Positions 16,763 to 24,989 of a DNA stretch of 37,019 nt are shown piece after piece (within the stretch, counting starts at the first letter, position 1; every line of letters starts with the position of its first letter). The stretch spans positions 1-37,019 of the forward strand of contig WFOK01000030.1 in assembly GCA_015488115.1 (NCBI GenBank). Direction: 5' to 3'. The stretch comes from Mariprofundaceae bacterium (lineage in GTDB: Bacteria > Pseudomonadota > Zetaproteobacteria > Mariprofundales > Mariprofundaceae). The notes beneath the pieces are model-generated. The model had not been told where the DNA came from, did not search any database, and worked only from the letters and a program-made list of their open reading frames with translations. A program made the translations under genes and the position numbers.

Positions 16763-17617
16763 ATGAATTCGGATTCTAGTCAGCCAACAGCCGGTGGCCA
16801 ACTGTTCATCGTGGCCACCCCGATTGGAAACCTTGCGGACATCACGTTCCGTGCGGTCGAGATCCTGAAGCGGGTCCATCTCATTGCCGCCGAGGACACC
16901 CGGACCACGGGAAGGCTGCTTCGGCGCTATGGAATCAAGACCCCAATGGTCGCCTTGCATGAACACAACGAGGCCTCCATGAGCCAGCGCATTCTGCGCG
17001 TGCTTCAGGACGGCGAGGACGTGGCTCTGGTCTCCGACGCCGGCACACCGCTGATGAGCGATCCCGGTTATCATCTCGTGGCCGCAGCCAGGCGAGCCGA
17101 CCTGCGCATCGTGCCCGTGCCGGGGCCATCGAGCATCACGGCCGCGCTGTGCGCCAGCGGCCTTCCTCCGCAGCCCTTCCGCTTCCACGGCTTCCTGCCC
17201 CGCTCCGGGCGCAACCGGCGGCTGATCCTGCAAGAGATGGCCGGAGATACGGCAACACAGATCTTTTTCGAGTCGCCACACCGGTTGCTGAACACATTGC
17301 GTGACCTCTCCGGGATCTGCGGCCCGGAACGCCTGGCCTGCGTGGCGCGTGAGCTGACCAAGCTGCACGAGGAAATCGTGACCCTACCCATTGGCAGGCT
17401 GATCCGGCATTTCGAAGAACGGACCGTTCGCGGCGAATGCGTCGTCCTGCTGGCTCCGGCGGGGAAAACCGAAGAGGTTGACGACGAAGCCATCGTGGAG
17501 CACTTGAACGATGAATCCCTGCGTCGGCTGCCCGCTTCCGTCAGGGCCAGGGAAGTAGCCGCCCGTCTGGGCATCTCGAAAAGGCGCGTCTATGCGCTGA
17601 TGCACGACCGAGAATGA
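16763..17617 (+). CDS. rsmI: 16S rRNA (cytidine-1402-2'-O)-methyltransferase
   Basis: RsmI is a tetrapyrrole-methylase-fold enzyme that 2'-O-methylates C1402 in the ribosomal decoding centre. Family motifs are all present: LFIVATPIGNLADIT at the N-terminus, IAAEDTRTTGRLL, ALVSDAGTPLMSDPGY and VPVPGPSSITAALCASGLP. The C-terminal helical domain ends SKRRVYALMHDRE. It is 284 residues from the ATG at 16763. ATGs at 16724 and 16748 are also in frame, and none has a good ribosome binding site. The stop overlaps the yraN start as ATGA. It is divergent from lpoA, as in many gammaproteobacteria. Confidence 0.94.
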   Translation: MNSDSSQPTAGGQLFIVATPIGNLADITFRAVEILKRVHLIAAEDTRTTGRLLRRYGIKTPMVALHEHNEASMSQRILRVLQDGEDVALVSDAGTPLMSDPGYHLVAAARRADLRIVPVPGPSSITAALCASGLPPQPFRFHGFLPRSGRNRRLILQEMAGDTATQIFFESPHRLLNTLRDLSGICGPERLACVARELTKLHEEIVTLPIGRLIRHFEERTVRGECVVLLAPAGKTEEVDDEAIVEHLNDESLRRLPASVRAREVAARLGISKRRVYALMHDRE

Positions 17618-17976
17618 GCACAAGCATCGGTCGCCGGGGAGAGGACATGGCAGCGCGTCATCTTCGGCGTCGGGGATACCGCATCCTGGATCGCAACGTG
17701 CGGGGCGGTCGTGGAGAGCTCGACCTGGTCGCACTCAAGGGCGAGTTGCTGGTATTCGTCGAGGTCAAGACGCACCGCAACCGGGAGTCCGCCCTGCTGG
17801 CCATGGACGAGGACAAATGCTCGCGCATCGTCTCCGCGGCACGGGCATGGTTGAGCAGGCATCCGCAATATACGGCATTGCAATGCCGTTTTGATTTGAT
17901 CATGCTCACGCCAATGGAAGGATGGCGCACATGGTTCGGCCCGCGCGTCGAACATATCAAGGACATCATCAGGTAA
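17614..17976 (+). CDS. yraN: YraN/UPF0102 family nuclease-like protein
   Basis: This small (120-residue) protein of the UPF0102 family has a Holliday-junction-resolvase-like endonuclease fold. It has the GRRGEDMAARHLRRRGYRIL start and the metal-site pattern E10, GELDLV (D37) and FVEVK (E50, K52). No firm function is known for the family. It overlaps rsmI by 4 bases and is followed 3 bases later by the sugar isomerase gene, the same order as yraL-yraN-yraO in E. coli. Confidence 0.92.
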   Translation: MSTSIGRRGEDMAARHLRRRGYRILDRNVRGGRGELDLVALKGELLVFVEVKTHRNRESALLAMDEDKCSRIVSAARAWLSRHPQYTALQCRFDLIMLTPMEGWRTWFGPRVEHIKDIIR

Positions 17977-17979
17977 ACC

Positions 17980-18561
17980 ATGGAGCAACTGATCACCCAG
18001 GCCCTGGAAGACGGCATCGCACTGCGTCAGGCATGCTTGAACCTACTGCCCGGTCCACTGATGCGCGCCTCGGAAATGCTGGTTTCATGTCTTCGAAACG
18101 GAGGCAAGATTCTTGCCTGTGGCAACGGCGGCTCGGCCGCGGATGCTCAGCATTTTGCTGGAGAGCTGGTTAACCGCTTTGAAATGAACCGGCGCGGGTT
18201 GCCGGCCATCGCGCTGACGCATGATGCCTCCGTGATCACGAGCATCGCCAATGATTTTTCGTTTGACGAGGTCTACGCTCGACAAATCGAGGCTCTTGGC
18301 TGCAATGGTGACGTACTGCTGGCCATCTCCACGAGTGGCGATTCGAAGAACGTGCTGAAGGCTGCGCGGCAGGCCGCCCGCCAGGGCATGGGCGTCATTG
18401 CGCTCACCGGCCGGGATGGCGGCAAGCTGGGACGCTTGCCCGGCATTATTCACCTGAACATCCCGCATGCATCGACACCCCGCGTCCAGGAGATGCATAT
18501 CACCTGCCTGCACGTGCTCTGCACGCTGCTGGATGAAAGCATGTTTGGAGACAAGACATGA
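17980..18561 (+). CDS. gmhA: SIS-domain phosphoheptose isomerase (GmhA; DiaA position)
   Basis: This is a single SIS-domain protein of 193 residues with CGNGGSAADAQHFAGELVNRF (47-67) and ISTSGDSKNV (116-125). The gene occupies the place of E. coli diaA, a DnaA regulator, but the metal ligands of GmhA (H61, E65, Q172, H180 in E. coli GmhA) have counterparts at H58, E62, Q170 and H178. From memory, E. coli DiaA has lost the glutamate and the last histidine. It is therefore more likely an active sedoheptulose 7-phosphate isomerase, the first step of ADP-heptose synthesis. The presence of hldC in the same operon agrees. A dual role cannot be excluded. The stop overlaps the next start as ATGA. Confidence 0.85.
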   Translation: MEQLITQALEDGIALRQACLNLLPGPLMRASEMLVSCLRNGGKILACGNGGSAADAQHFAGELVNRFEMNRRGLPAIALTHDASVITSIANDFSFDEVYARQIEALGCNGDVLLAISTSGDSKNVLKAARQAARQGMGVIALTGRDGGKLGRLPGIIHLNIPHASTPRVQEMHITCLHVLCTLLDESMFGDKT

Positions 18562-19514
18562 GAACGCAGCGCCCCCTTTCATTCAAGTCGCTGAAAACAG
18601 CGCCATTGAGGGACAAGAAGGTCAACCACCGCGAACGGGACTTCGGCGCGCCTTATCGGAGCGGAGGCTCCCTCTCAGACTTCCTGTGCAGCCTGCCGAA
18701 CCTTGGCGTCGCGGCCGAACTGTTTACGGTCCGCGACCGCATCGTCGAGGCGCATCGCGCCGGACGGAACATCATTCTTGCCTGTGGCGGACAGCTTTTC
18801 GACGCCGGACTGAGCCCCTTGCTGACCCGGCTGATCGAGCTCAGACTCATCACCGGCGTGGCCATGACCGGCGCTGCGCTGCTGCGCGATGTCGAGATCG
18901 CCCTGACCGGCAACACGTTTACCTCCAGCCTGGGCGCCATTCGCAATGGCACGTTCATCATGCCCGATGAAACGGGACAGTTGATCAACGATGCCATCAA
19001 CCTCGGCGCCAGCGAGGGCTGGGGCATCGGAAGAAGCGTCGGTCAGCGACTGATCGATGCCAAATGGGAACACCTGGAGCACTCGGTCGTTTACACCGCC
19101 GTCAAGCTGGGCACACCGGTCACCGTGCATACGGCCATGGGGGCCGACACGTTCCATTTTCATCCCAGCGCGCACGGAGAGTCCATTGGCTCCGCGGCCA
19201 TGATGGACATTCGCCAACTTGCCGGCCTGATGGCCGGGAGTTCCGATGGCGTCGTGCTGAACATCGCCTCCAATGCCGTCATGCCGCAGGTCCTGCTCAT
19301 GGCGCTCGCCGCGGCGCGGAATCTCGGCCATGCGGTCGGACGGTTGACGACCGTACTCATCGACCGTGACACGCTGCCCCATAATGCCTTGGGCAGCATG
19401 AAACGTCTGGCCCGGCCGGACGGGCGGGACGTGCATCTGCAGGGGCCGGTTGAAATCATGCTGCCTCTTTTGTTTGCTTCAGTGCTGGAAGCGCTGGGCA
19501 ACGAACTGACATAA
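18558..19514 (+). CDS. Deoxyhypusine-synthase-like protein in heptose/LPS operon
   Basis: This 318-residue soluble protein has no classical function I can assign. It has a Rossmann-like look and features recalling deoxyhypusine/homospermidine synthase relatives: MTGAALLRDVEIALTGNT (103-120), a MPDETGQLINDAIN stretch (135-148), VTVHTAMGADTFHFHPSAHG (188-207) and GVVLNIASNAVMPQVLLMAL (231-250). As I recall, bacterial members of this group occur in LPS heptose clusters. The histidine-rich TFHFHP element could bind metal or substrate. The 4-base overlap with gmhA and the downstream dolP-hldC point to a role in envelope or heptose metabolism. Deoxyhypusine formation itself is not expected, because bacteria lack eIF5A. 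Confidence 0.7.
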   Translation: MRTQRPLSFKSLKTAPLRDKKVNHRERDFGAPYRSGGSLSDFLCSLPNLGVAAELFTVRDRIVEAHRAGRNIILACGGQLFDAGLSPLLTRLIELRLITGVAMTGAALLRDVEIALTGNTFTSSLGAIRNGTFIMPDETGQLINDAINLGASEGWGIGRSVGQRLIDAKWEHLEHSVVYTAVKLGTPVTVHTAMGADTFHFHPSAHGESIGSAAMMDIRQLAGLMAGSSDGVVLNIASNAVMPQVLLMALAAARNLGHAVGRLTTVLIDRDTLPHNALGSMKRLARPDGRDVHLQGPVEIMLPLLFASVLEALGNELT

Positions 19515-19527
19515 GACAATCCCTTGA

Positions 19528-19534
19528 AAAGGAG
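19528..19534 (+). promoter_or_regulatory. Ribosome binding site deciding the dolP start
   Basis: AAAGGAG lies only 2 bases before the first in-frame ATG (19537) but 8 bases before the second (19543). The second spacing is the normal one, so translation most likely starts at 19543. Confidence 0.7.
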
Positions 19535-19542
19535 AAATGCCG

Positions 19543-20115
19543 ATGCGTTGGATCCTGCCAACCCTGCTCATCCTCGGCGCCATTCAAATGCAAGGTTGCG
19601 TGACGACGGCCGTCGTCGGCGCAACGGCCGCCAGCGCCGCCTTCGATGAGCGCACCGTGGGCCGCCATGCGGACGATGTGGCCATCGCCACGAAGGTGGA
19701 CGCCAAGCTCATCGCCGAAAAGGACATGCCTGCCCGCTGGGTCAGCGTGGAGGTTGTCGATGGCGTCGTTTACCTGACCGGCTTTCTGCCCAGCCGGGAG
19801 CATATCCGGCGCGCCGTCTACATCGCGAGCCGGGTCAAGGGCGTTCGTCAAGTCAATGCGGACAACCTGAAGGTTGGCGAGCCAAGCGCACTGGCCACGG
19901 TCAGCGACTCATGGATCACGACGAAGATCAAGAGCAAGCTGCTGGCCGATCCGGTGGTCTCGGGCTTCACCATCCATGTTGAAACGGTCAATGGCAAGGT
20001 TTACCTGACCGGCATCGTGGGCAACCGTTCCCACCGTCAGCGGGCCATCGACATTGCCCGCGCCACGGCCGGCGTGACGGCGGTCATTGACCTGATGCAA
20101 GACCGGCAGCATTGA
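19543..20115 (+). CDS. dolP: Dual-BON-domain outer-membrane lipoprotein (DolP/YraP)
   Basis: DolP is an outer-membrane lipoprotein that supports envelope integrity and BAM function. The 190-residue product has a short signal peptide ending in MQGC (lipidated C19). Two BON domains follow (about 48-112 and 118-185), each with the typical pattern DxxIxxKVxxxL...VxVEVVDGVVYLTGFLPSR, and the second containing VNGKVYLTGIVGNR. The position after the SIS-domain gene matches E. coli yraO-yraP, apart from the inserted gene between them. Its stop TGA overlaps the TTG start of hldC. Confidence 0.92.
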   Translation: MRWILPTLLILGAIQMQGCVTTAVVGATAASAAFDERTVGRHADDVAIATKVDAKLIAEKDMPARWVSVEVVDGVVYLTGFLPSREHIRRAVYIASRVKGVRQVNADNLKVGEPSALATVSDSWITTKIKSKLLADPVVSGFTIHVETVNGKVYLTGIVGNRSHRQRAIDIARATAGVTAVIDLMQDRQH

Positions 20116-20594
20116 ACGAAACGCGCATCCTGACGAGAGAGAGGGCTGCCGACCGGGTAAAGAGCTGGCGTGAACAGGGACTGAGCATCGTGTTCACGAA
20201 CGGCTGCTTTGATTTGTTGCATCCGGGACATGTCGACTACCTCGAACGGGCCGGCAGACTGGGCGATCGCCTCGTCATCGGCATCAACGACGATGCATCC
20301 GTACGCCGCCTGAAGGGGCCCGAAAGACCCATCAACCCCCTGCGAGACCGGGCACGCATGCTGGCAGCCCTGCGTTGCGTGGATCTTGTCGTGCCATTCG
20401 CGGAAGACACGCCCCTGGAACTGATACGCTCCCTGATGCCCGATGTCCTCGTCAAGGGAGGCGATTATCGTCCGGAGGAAATCGTCGGCAGCGAACTTGT
20501 CCGCAGACATGGCGGGCGAACCGTTGTCATGCCATTTCTGCGCGGTTATTCGTCCACGTCCCTGATCGAACGCATCCGAAACATGCCCGCATGA
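20112..20594 (+). CDS. hldC: Stand-alone D-glycero-beta-D-manno-heptose 1-phosphate adenylyltransferase
   Basis: This 160-residue nucleotidyltransferase corresponds to the C-terminal half of HldE (RfaE domain II). It makes ADP-heptose from heptose 1-phosphate and ATP for LPS inner core synthesis. FTNGCFDLLHPGHVDYL contains the HxGH motif (H37, H40), and KGGDYRPEEIVG and RGYSSTSLIERI are also family segments. The start is a TTG at 20112 that overlaps the dolP stop as TTGA. The next in-frame ATG or GTG candidates would remove the region before the HxGH motif. A separate HldA kinase must be encoded elsewhere. The stop overlaps pdxB as ATGA. Confidence 0.9.
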   Translation: MNETRILTRERAADRVKSWREQGLSIVFTNGCFDLLHPGHVDYLERAGRLGDRLVIGINDDASVRRLKGPERPINPLRDRARMLAALRCVDLVVPFAEDTPLELIRSLMPDVLVKGGDYRPEEIVGSELVRRHGGRTVVMPFLRGYSSTSLIERIRNMPA

Positions 20595-21778
20595 AAAGAC
20601 TGCGCATCATCGCTGACGCCCATGTCTGGGGGGCCAATGAGGCCTTCGCTGCGCTGGACGGCTTCAAGGTCGATTTGCGGCTGGTCGAACACGCCGACAT
20701 CACGCCCGAACGGCTGAAGGATGCGGATGTGCTCATTGCCCGCTCATCCACGCGCGTTGACGCCCGACTTCTCGGGCGCACGCCGGTCCGTTTTGTCGCC
20801 ACGGCCACCATCGGCGATGACCATGTCGACAAATCATGGCTGAAACGCCGCGGCATTGTCTTTGCCAATGCCGCCGGCTCCTCCACGGGTTCGGTGCTTG
20901 AATACATGTGGGCTGTTCTGCTCGAGCTGCATGCCATGGAGACCATTCGGCTGCCTGGTCTGAGGCTGGGCGTGATAGGCGCTGGACGCATTGGCGAGCG
21001 GCTTGCCCGCACGGCCCGTCAGCTTGGCCTCAAGGTCATGCGATGCGATCCCCCGCGGGCGCAAAAGGAAGGCCCGGCCAGCTTTCACGGACTTGATGAT
21101 CTGCTTGAGCAAACCGATATCATCTCCCTGCACACGCCGTTGACCCGAGATGGTCCCTGCCCCACGTTCCACCTCATCGGGAGGAAGCAACTCTGCCGCT
21201 TCAAGGGCATCGGTCTCATCAACGCCGCCCGGGGCGCATGCGTTGACAACCATGCCCTGGAGGCATGGCTGGAGGAGGACAGCAGACACTTCGCCGTTCT
21301 CGATTGCTGGGAAAACGAACCAACCCCCAGGCGAAGCCTGATCGCGCATGCGGGCGTCAAGCTGGCCACGCCGCATATCGCGGGACATTCGGTGGATGGC
21401 AAGGCCGCCAATACCTGGTTCGTTTATGCGGCGCTGTGCCAATGGCTGGGAGTCCGGCCCCGATGGCACCCGCCGCTGGAGCAGGAGCCGCCGGTCAGGA
21501 TCGAAGCCCAGTGCACGGCCGACCCATGGAGGAATGCGAGGCTGGCTGTCCGGCATGTCTATGAGGTCGCCCGCGACCATCGGAGCATGCGCAGCTGGGC
21601 GACGCTGGGCGAAGAAGAGCTTGCAGGGGCCTTTACCCGCTACAGGCGGTACTATCCCCCCCGCCGCGCCTGGCATGCCCATCCGCTGTACTGGCCAGGC
21701 GTGGATGACGCCACCCGCAGCATTGCGCGAGCGATCGGCTTGCGCCTGCTCGAACCGCAACATGTTCCTTTGCGATGA
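20591..21778 (+). CDS. pdxB: Erythronate-4-phosphate dehydrogenase
   Basis: PdxB oxidises 4-phosphoerythronate in the DXP-dependent pyridoxal 5'-phosphate pathway of gammaproteobacteria. The 395 residues have the family length. The NAD-binding loop is [12 protein letters not shown] (127-138). Active-site residues by alignment to E. coli are R214 in NAARGA, E243 in WENEP and H262 in TPHIAGHS. The C-terminal PdxB-specific dimerisation domain is present ([24 protein letters not shown]). This tail separates it from general 2-hydroxyacid dehydrogenases. The ATG overlaps the hldC stop. Confidence 0.95.
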   Translation: MKRLRIIADAHVWGANEAFAALDGFKVDLRLVEHADITPERLKDADVLIARSSTRVDARLLGRTPVRFVATATIGDDHVDKSWLKRRGIVFANAAGSSTGSVLEYMWAVLLELHAMETIRLPGLRLGVIGAGRIGERLARTARQLGLKVMRCDPPRAQKEGPASFHGLDDLLEQTDIISLHTPLTRDGPCPTFHLIGRKQLCRFKGIGLINAARGACVDNHALEAWLEEDSRHFAVLDCWENEPTPRRSLIAHAGVKLATPHIAGHSVDGKAANTWFVYAALCQWLGVRPRWHPPLEQEPPVRIEAQCTADPWRNARLAVRHVYEVARDHRSMRSWATLGEEELAGAFTRYRRYYPPRRAWHAHPLYWPGVDDATRSIARAIGLRLLEPQHVPLR

Positions 21779-21843
21779 GCGAAGGCCCGCCGTCTGGACG
21801 TGAGGGATTTCCAACGGCCCTGGCCATGTCTACCATAGCGGGC

Positions 21844-22392
21844 ATGAGCTCAGGCAAGCCGAATCATCTCGTTTGGATGGATCTGGAAATGACCGGGCTG
21901 GACCCGGCCCATGACACGATCCTTGAAATCGCCACCATCATCACCGACAACGAGCTGAACATCGTGGCCGAAGGCCCCAATCTGGCAATTCACCAGCCGG
22001 ATGAGGTGCTTGCATCCATGGATGCCTGGTGCCGGGAGCATCATGGGCGATCGGGCCTGACCGACCGGGTACGGGCTTCCCGCATCAGCATGCATGAAGC
22101 CGAGCGCATGACACTCGACTTCATCCGGCGGCACGTGCCGGAACGCAGTTCACCGCTTTGCGGAAATTCCGTTCATCAGGACAGACGCTTCCTCGTTCGC
22201 CATATGCCCGCCCTTGAAGCCTGGCTGCATTACCGGATCATCGACGTCAGCACGATCAAGGAGCTCGCCCGGCGCTGGTTCCCGGAACTGAAGCCTCCGG
22301 CGAAGAAGGAGGCCCATCTGGCCCTGGCGGACATCAGGGAATCCATCGCCGAGCTTCGCTTTTACCGGGAAACCCTGTTTCGCAGGCCCTAA
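21844..22392 (+). CDS. orn: Oligoribonuclease
   Basis: Orn is a DEDDh 3'-5' exoribonuclease that degrades 2-5 nt RNAs and linear c-di-GMP products such as pGpG. From the ATG at 21844 the 182-residue protein places the catalytic residues at D13, E15 ([10 protein letters not shown]), D113 (NSVHQDRRF), H158 and D163 ([12 protein letters not shown]). This is nearly the E. coli numbering. In-frame ATGs at 21775 (overlapping the pdxB stop as ATGA) and 21826 could give a longer N-terminus, but it would have no family match. It is convergent with the AsmA-like gene with only 2 bp between stop codons. Confidence 0.95.
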   Translation: MSSGKPNHLVWMDLEMTGLDPAHDTILEIATIITDNELNIVAEGPNLAIHQPDEVLASMDAWCREHHGRSGLTDRVRASRISMHEAERMTLDFIRRHVPERSSPLCGNSVHQDRRFLVRHMPALEAWLHYRIIDVSTIKELARRWFPELKPPAKKEAHLALADIRESIAELRFYRETLFRRP

Positions 22393-22394
22393 CG

Positions 22395-24950
22395 TTACGG
22401 CTCCATCCTCCAGGCGGGTCTTGGCCAGACGCCACCGAGCAACAGCGTCTGTGCTCCAGAGGTCAGCTTCCCCTGAATCGAACCATCCACGGCAAGAACC
22501 ACGTCGCCATGGAAGCGATGCGCACCCTGCCTGACCACGACCTGTGAGAGCCTGCAGCCCTGTTCGTCCATATGCAGGCGCGCGGACACATGCCCCAGTG
22601 AGAAAGGCGGACGCTGGTCATCCTCCGTCGGCTTCCAGGCCGCATCCCCCAGCGTAAGATCCCCGTCCAGCTGCACATCGCTCCATCGCGTCGCGGGCAG
22701 GGAAAGCGTTCCCTTCATCCTCAGACCCAGCCTACCCCGCAATTGCGGCTGTCCGATCCAGGCTGTCAGCTCGGCGGCCTCGGCAAGCGAGAGACCATCC
22801 AGTTGCATATCGCCTGACAGCCGCAGTCCCCATTCCCCGAACTGGATACGCATCTGCCGACCATGTACGTCTGCCTTGTGCCAGGCCGCCTGCCATGTCC
22901 CCAGGCGCAATCCTTCCTCGTCCCAGGTGAAGGGGGCCTGAAGATTTCGCCACTCCCAAGCCCCATGGTGCAGCGCTAGACCGGACAGCCGCCCCTCCAT
23001 GCGGCGCCCCTTCATCCATGCCGCCAGGGATCCGATCGTCAGCGGATCAATCTGACCGTTCAGCAGAATCAGGCGCCCCCGCCTTCCCCTAGCATCATAG
23101 CGGACGCCCAGATTGGCATAGCCACTTTCCCATTTGAGGAAAAGGTGTTGGCTCTGAATGACTCCCCGCTTCGCCGAGACGTGGCCATCGGCCGTGAGCC
23201 CATTGCAGCCAAAGCCATGCAGATCGACCCCTCCATCGGCCGCCGTCAGCCATGTTTCCCAGGTCGCATTCGGATCCACCTCCAAGGCGAAGGATCCCTC
23301 CAGCCTCCCGTGCCAGCCACATCCCCCGGGGCTGTACAGACGCACACCAATGTCGTCGGTCAGCTGACCGAAGTCGAAGGATCCGCCCTCGACCCTGATA
23401 CCTTGCCGGGTGCCATCGCGCCACCAGTCCAGTCGCTCGACACCCGAACCGCCGAGATGGCAGCCCCGCATTTCCCATGCATCCCGCTGGTCATCATGAT
23501 GAATGCTCCATGTACACCGGGCCGGCATGCGCATCGGCTTGCTCCAGCTCCCATACGCGATCCTGGCTTCCGTGGCATCCATGCGGAGCGAGATCCGATA
23601 TCCCTCCCGCTGCTCAAGGTGCATCGAACCAGTCAACCGCCCCTGGCCCCGCAGCTCCCCATCCTCGCCAAGCGAGGCCAGCACAAGATTGCCCAGAGGC
23701 ACCCAGATGCGGGACAGCCCCTCCTCACTGCCCAAGTCGGCAACGAGTCCAGCTCGTTTCTCATAATCGGCGGATGCATCCAGACGGTCATCGAATCCTG
23801 GCGCGCGCAGTCTGGTGGCGCGTAGATGCCACTGCATGCCTTCACCCCGCACATCGCCGATCTGACCCACAATTTCCGGCCAGACAATGACACGCGATCC
23901 ATAATGAAACTGGGGCCCACGCGCCTTGAACGATCCCCGGCCATGCCAGTGCCTGCCTTGCCAATGGACCAGGGCATGCACCAGTACCTCTCCATCGATG
24001 CGGTCAGGTTTGCGCGCTTGATCAGCCCATGCCTCACGCAGCCAGTCCAGCGGCAAATGCTTCCCCTGCATGCTCGTGCTGCACGCTCCCTGGCCACACT
24101 GCCCCTGCAAGCCGATCACGCCCCGCTTCCCGATATGCACAAAGGCGTCACGCCAGAGCAGAACATTTGCGCGCGGATGTTCGAGCTTGCCCCGAAACCG
24201 CAGCAGCATCTGGCCCGACCGCTGCAGCCCACCCTCGCCGAAAAGCGTCCAGTTCTCCCGTGAACTCATGTTGAACGTGGCCGAGCCGCTGAATTGCTCG
24301 CCTCCCAGCAAACGCGCCGCAAGGGGAGACGGCAACAGATGTCGCCATCGCGAGACCGGCACCTGCTCGAACTTGATCTTGCCGAAGCTGTTGACCACCC
24401 TGCCCTGACGGAAGGAAACGCGACCATTGGAACGCAGCAGATGCCCCTCGATCAGGGTCTGCAACTCCCACAGCGTATCCCGATTGATCCCGATGTCGCG
24501 TACATCGAAGAAGACGTCCTGCAGCAGCAATTCCGTTCCGAGGAAGAAACGGCCCTGGGAGACGAGAATGCGGGAAAGCGGAAGCCTTGCAATCTGGCTG
24601 AACGATGCCGGGAAGGAGAGTCGGTCGTCCATGTGCACGCTGGCCTGCTGGAAATGAAGCGTGTCCAGCTCGACCTTGCCGAACAACAGCGGCACGATGC
24701 TGGCGTGCACGAGCAGGGAGTGGGCATCGACGCTGAGACCCGGCCACTGAAGACGCACCTCGTCCATACGGATGCCCGGCTTCGGAAACCATACCCATGT
24801 CGCCTGCCGTGAACTGAGCTGAACCCCGGTGCGATCACTCACCTGGGCCGCAAGCACCTCGACATTCAGGCTCGACAGGCGATACCCGAGCAGCGCCAAG
24901 GTCAAGACAAGGACCAGCAGCATCAGAAGGGTGCGCTGCATGCCGATCAT
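22395..24950 (-). CDS. Large AsmA/TamB-type periplasmic protein
   Basis: This 851-residue protein has one N-terminal membrane anchor (about 5-24) and a long periplasmic beta-rich body. It looks like the AsmA/YhdP/TamB group, whose repeats form a groove carrying phospholipid between membranes. The N-terminal region (VSDRTGVQLSSRQATW...VRLQWPGLSVDAHSLLVHA) matches the AsmA opening pattern. The C-terminal part resembles the AsmA-like C-terminal domain, with pieces such as RLSGDMQLDGLSLAEAAEL. The exact family member is not clear. It lies 39 bp downstream of gatB on the same strand and may be the last gene of that operon. An ATG at 24941 is an alternative start. Confidence 0.75.
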   Translation of the reverse strand: MIGMQRTLLMLLVLVLTLALLGYRLSSLNVEVLAAQVSDRTGVQLSSRQATWVWFPKPGIRMDEVRLQWPGLSVDAHSLLVHASIVPLLFGKVELDTLHFQQASVHMDDRLSFPASFSQIARLPLSRILVSQGRFFLGTELLLQDVFFDVRDIGINRDTLWELQTLIEGHLLRSNGRVSFRQGRVVNSFGKIKFEQVPVSRWRHLLPSPLAARLLGGEQFSGSATFNMSSRENWTLFGEGGLQRSGQMLLRFRGKLEHPRANVLLWRDAFVHIGKRGVIGLQGQCGQGACSTSMQGKHLPLDWLREAWADQARKPDRIDGEVLVHALVHWQGRHWHGRGSFKARGPQFHYGSRVIVWPEIVGQIGDVRGEGMQWHLRATRLRAPGFDDRLDASADYEKRAGLVADLGSEEGLSRIWVPLGNLVLASLGEDGELRGQGRLTGSMHLEQREGYRISLRMDATEARIAYGSWSKPMRMPARCTWSIHHDDQRDAWEMRGCHLGGSGVERLDWWRDGTRQGIRVEGGSFDFGQLTDDIGVRLYSPGGCGWHGRLEGSFALEVDPNATWETWLTAADGGVDLHGFGCNGLTADGHVSAKRGVIQSQHLFLKWESGYANLGVRYDARGRRGRLILLNGQIDPLTIGSLAAWMKGRRMEGRLSGLALHHGAWEWRNLQAPFTWDEEGLRLGTWQAAWHKADVHGRQMRIQFGEWGLRLSGDMQLDGLSLAEAAELTAWIGQPQLRGRLGLRMKGTLSLPATRWSDVQLDGDLTLGDAAWKPTEDDQRPPFSLGHVSARLHMDEQGCRLSQVVVRQGAHRFHGDVVLAVDGSIQGKLTSGAQTLLLGGVWPRPAWRMEP

Positions 24951-24989
24951 CGGGGGGCGAGCCCTCGCAAACAGCGCATCATGCCGCCA

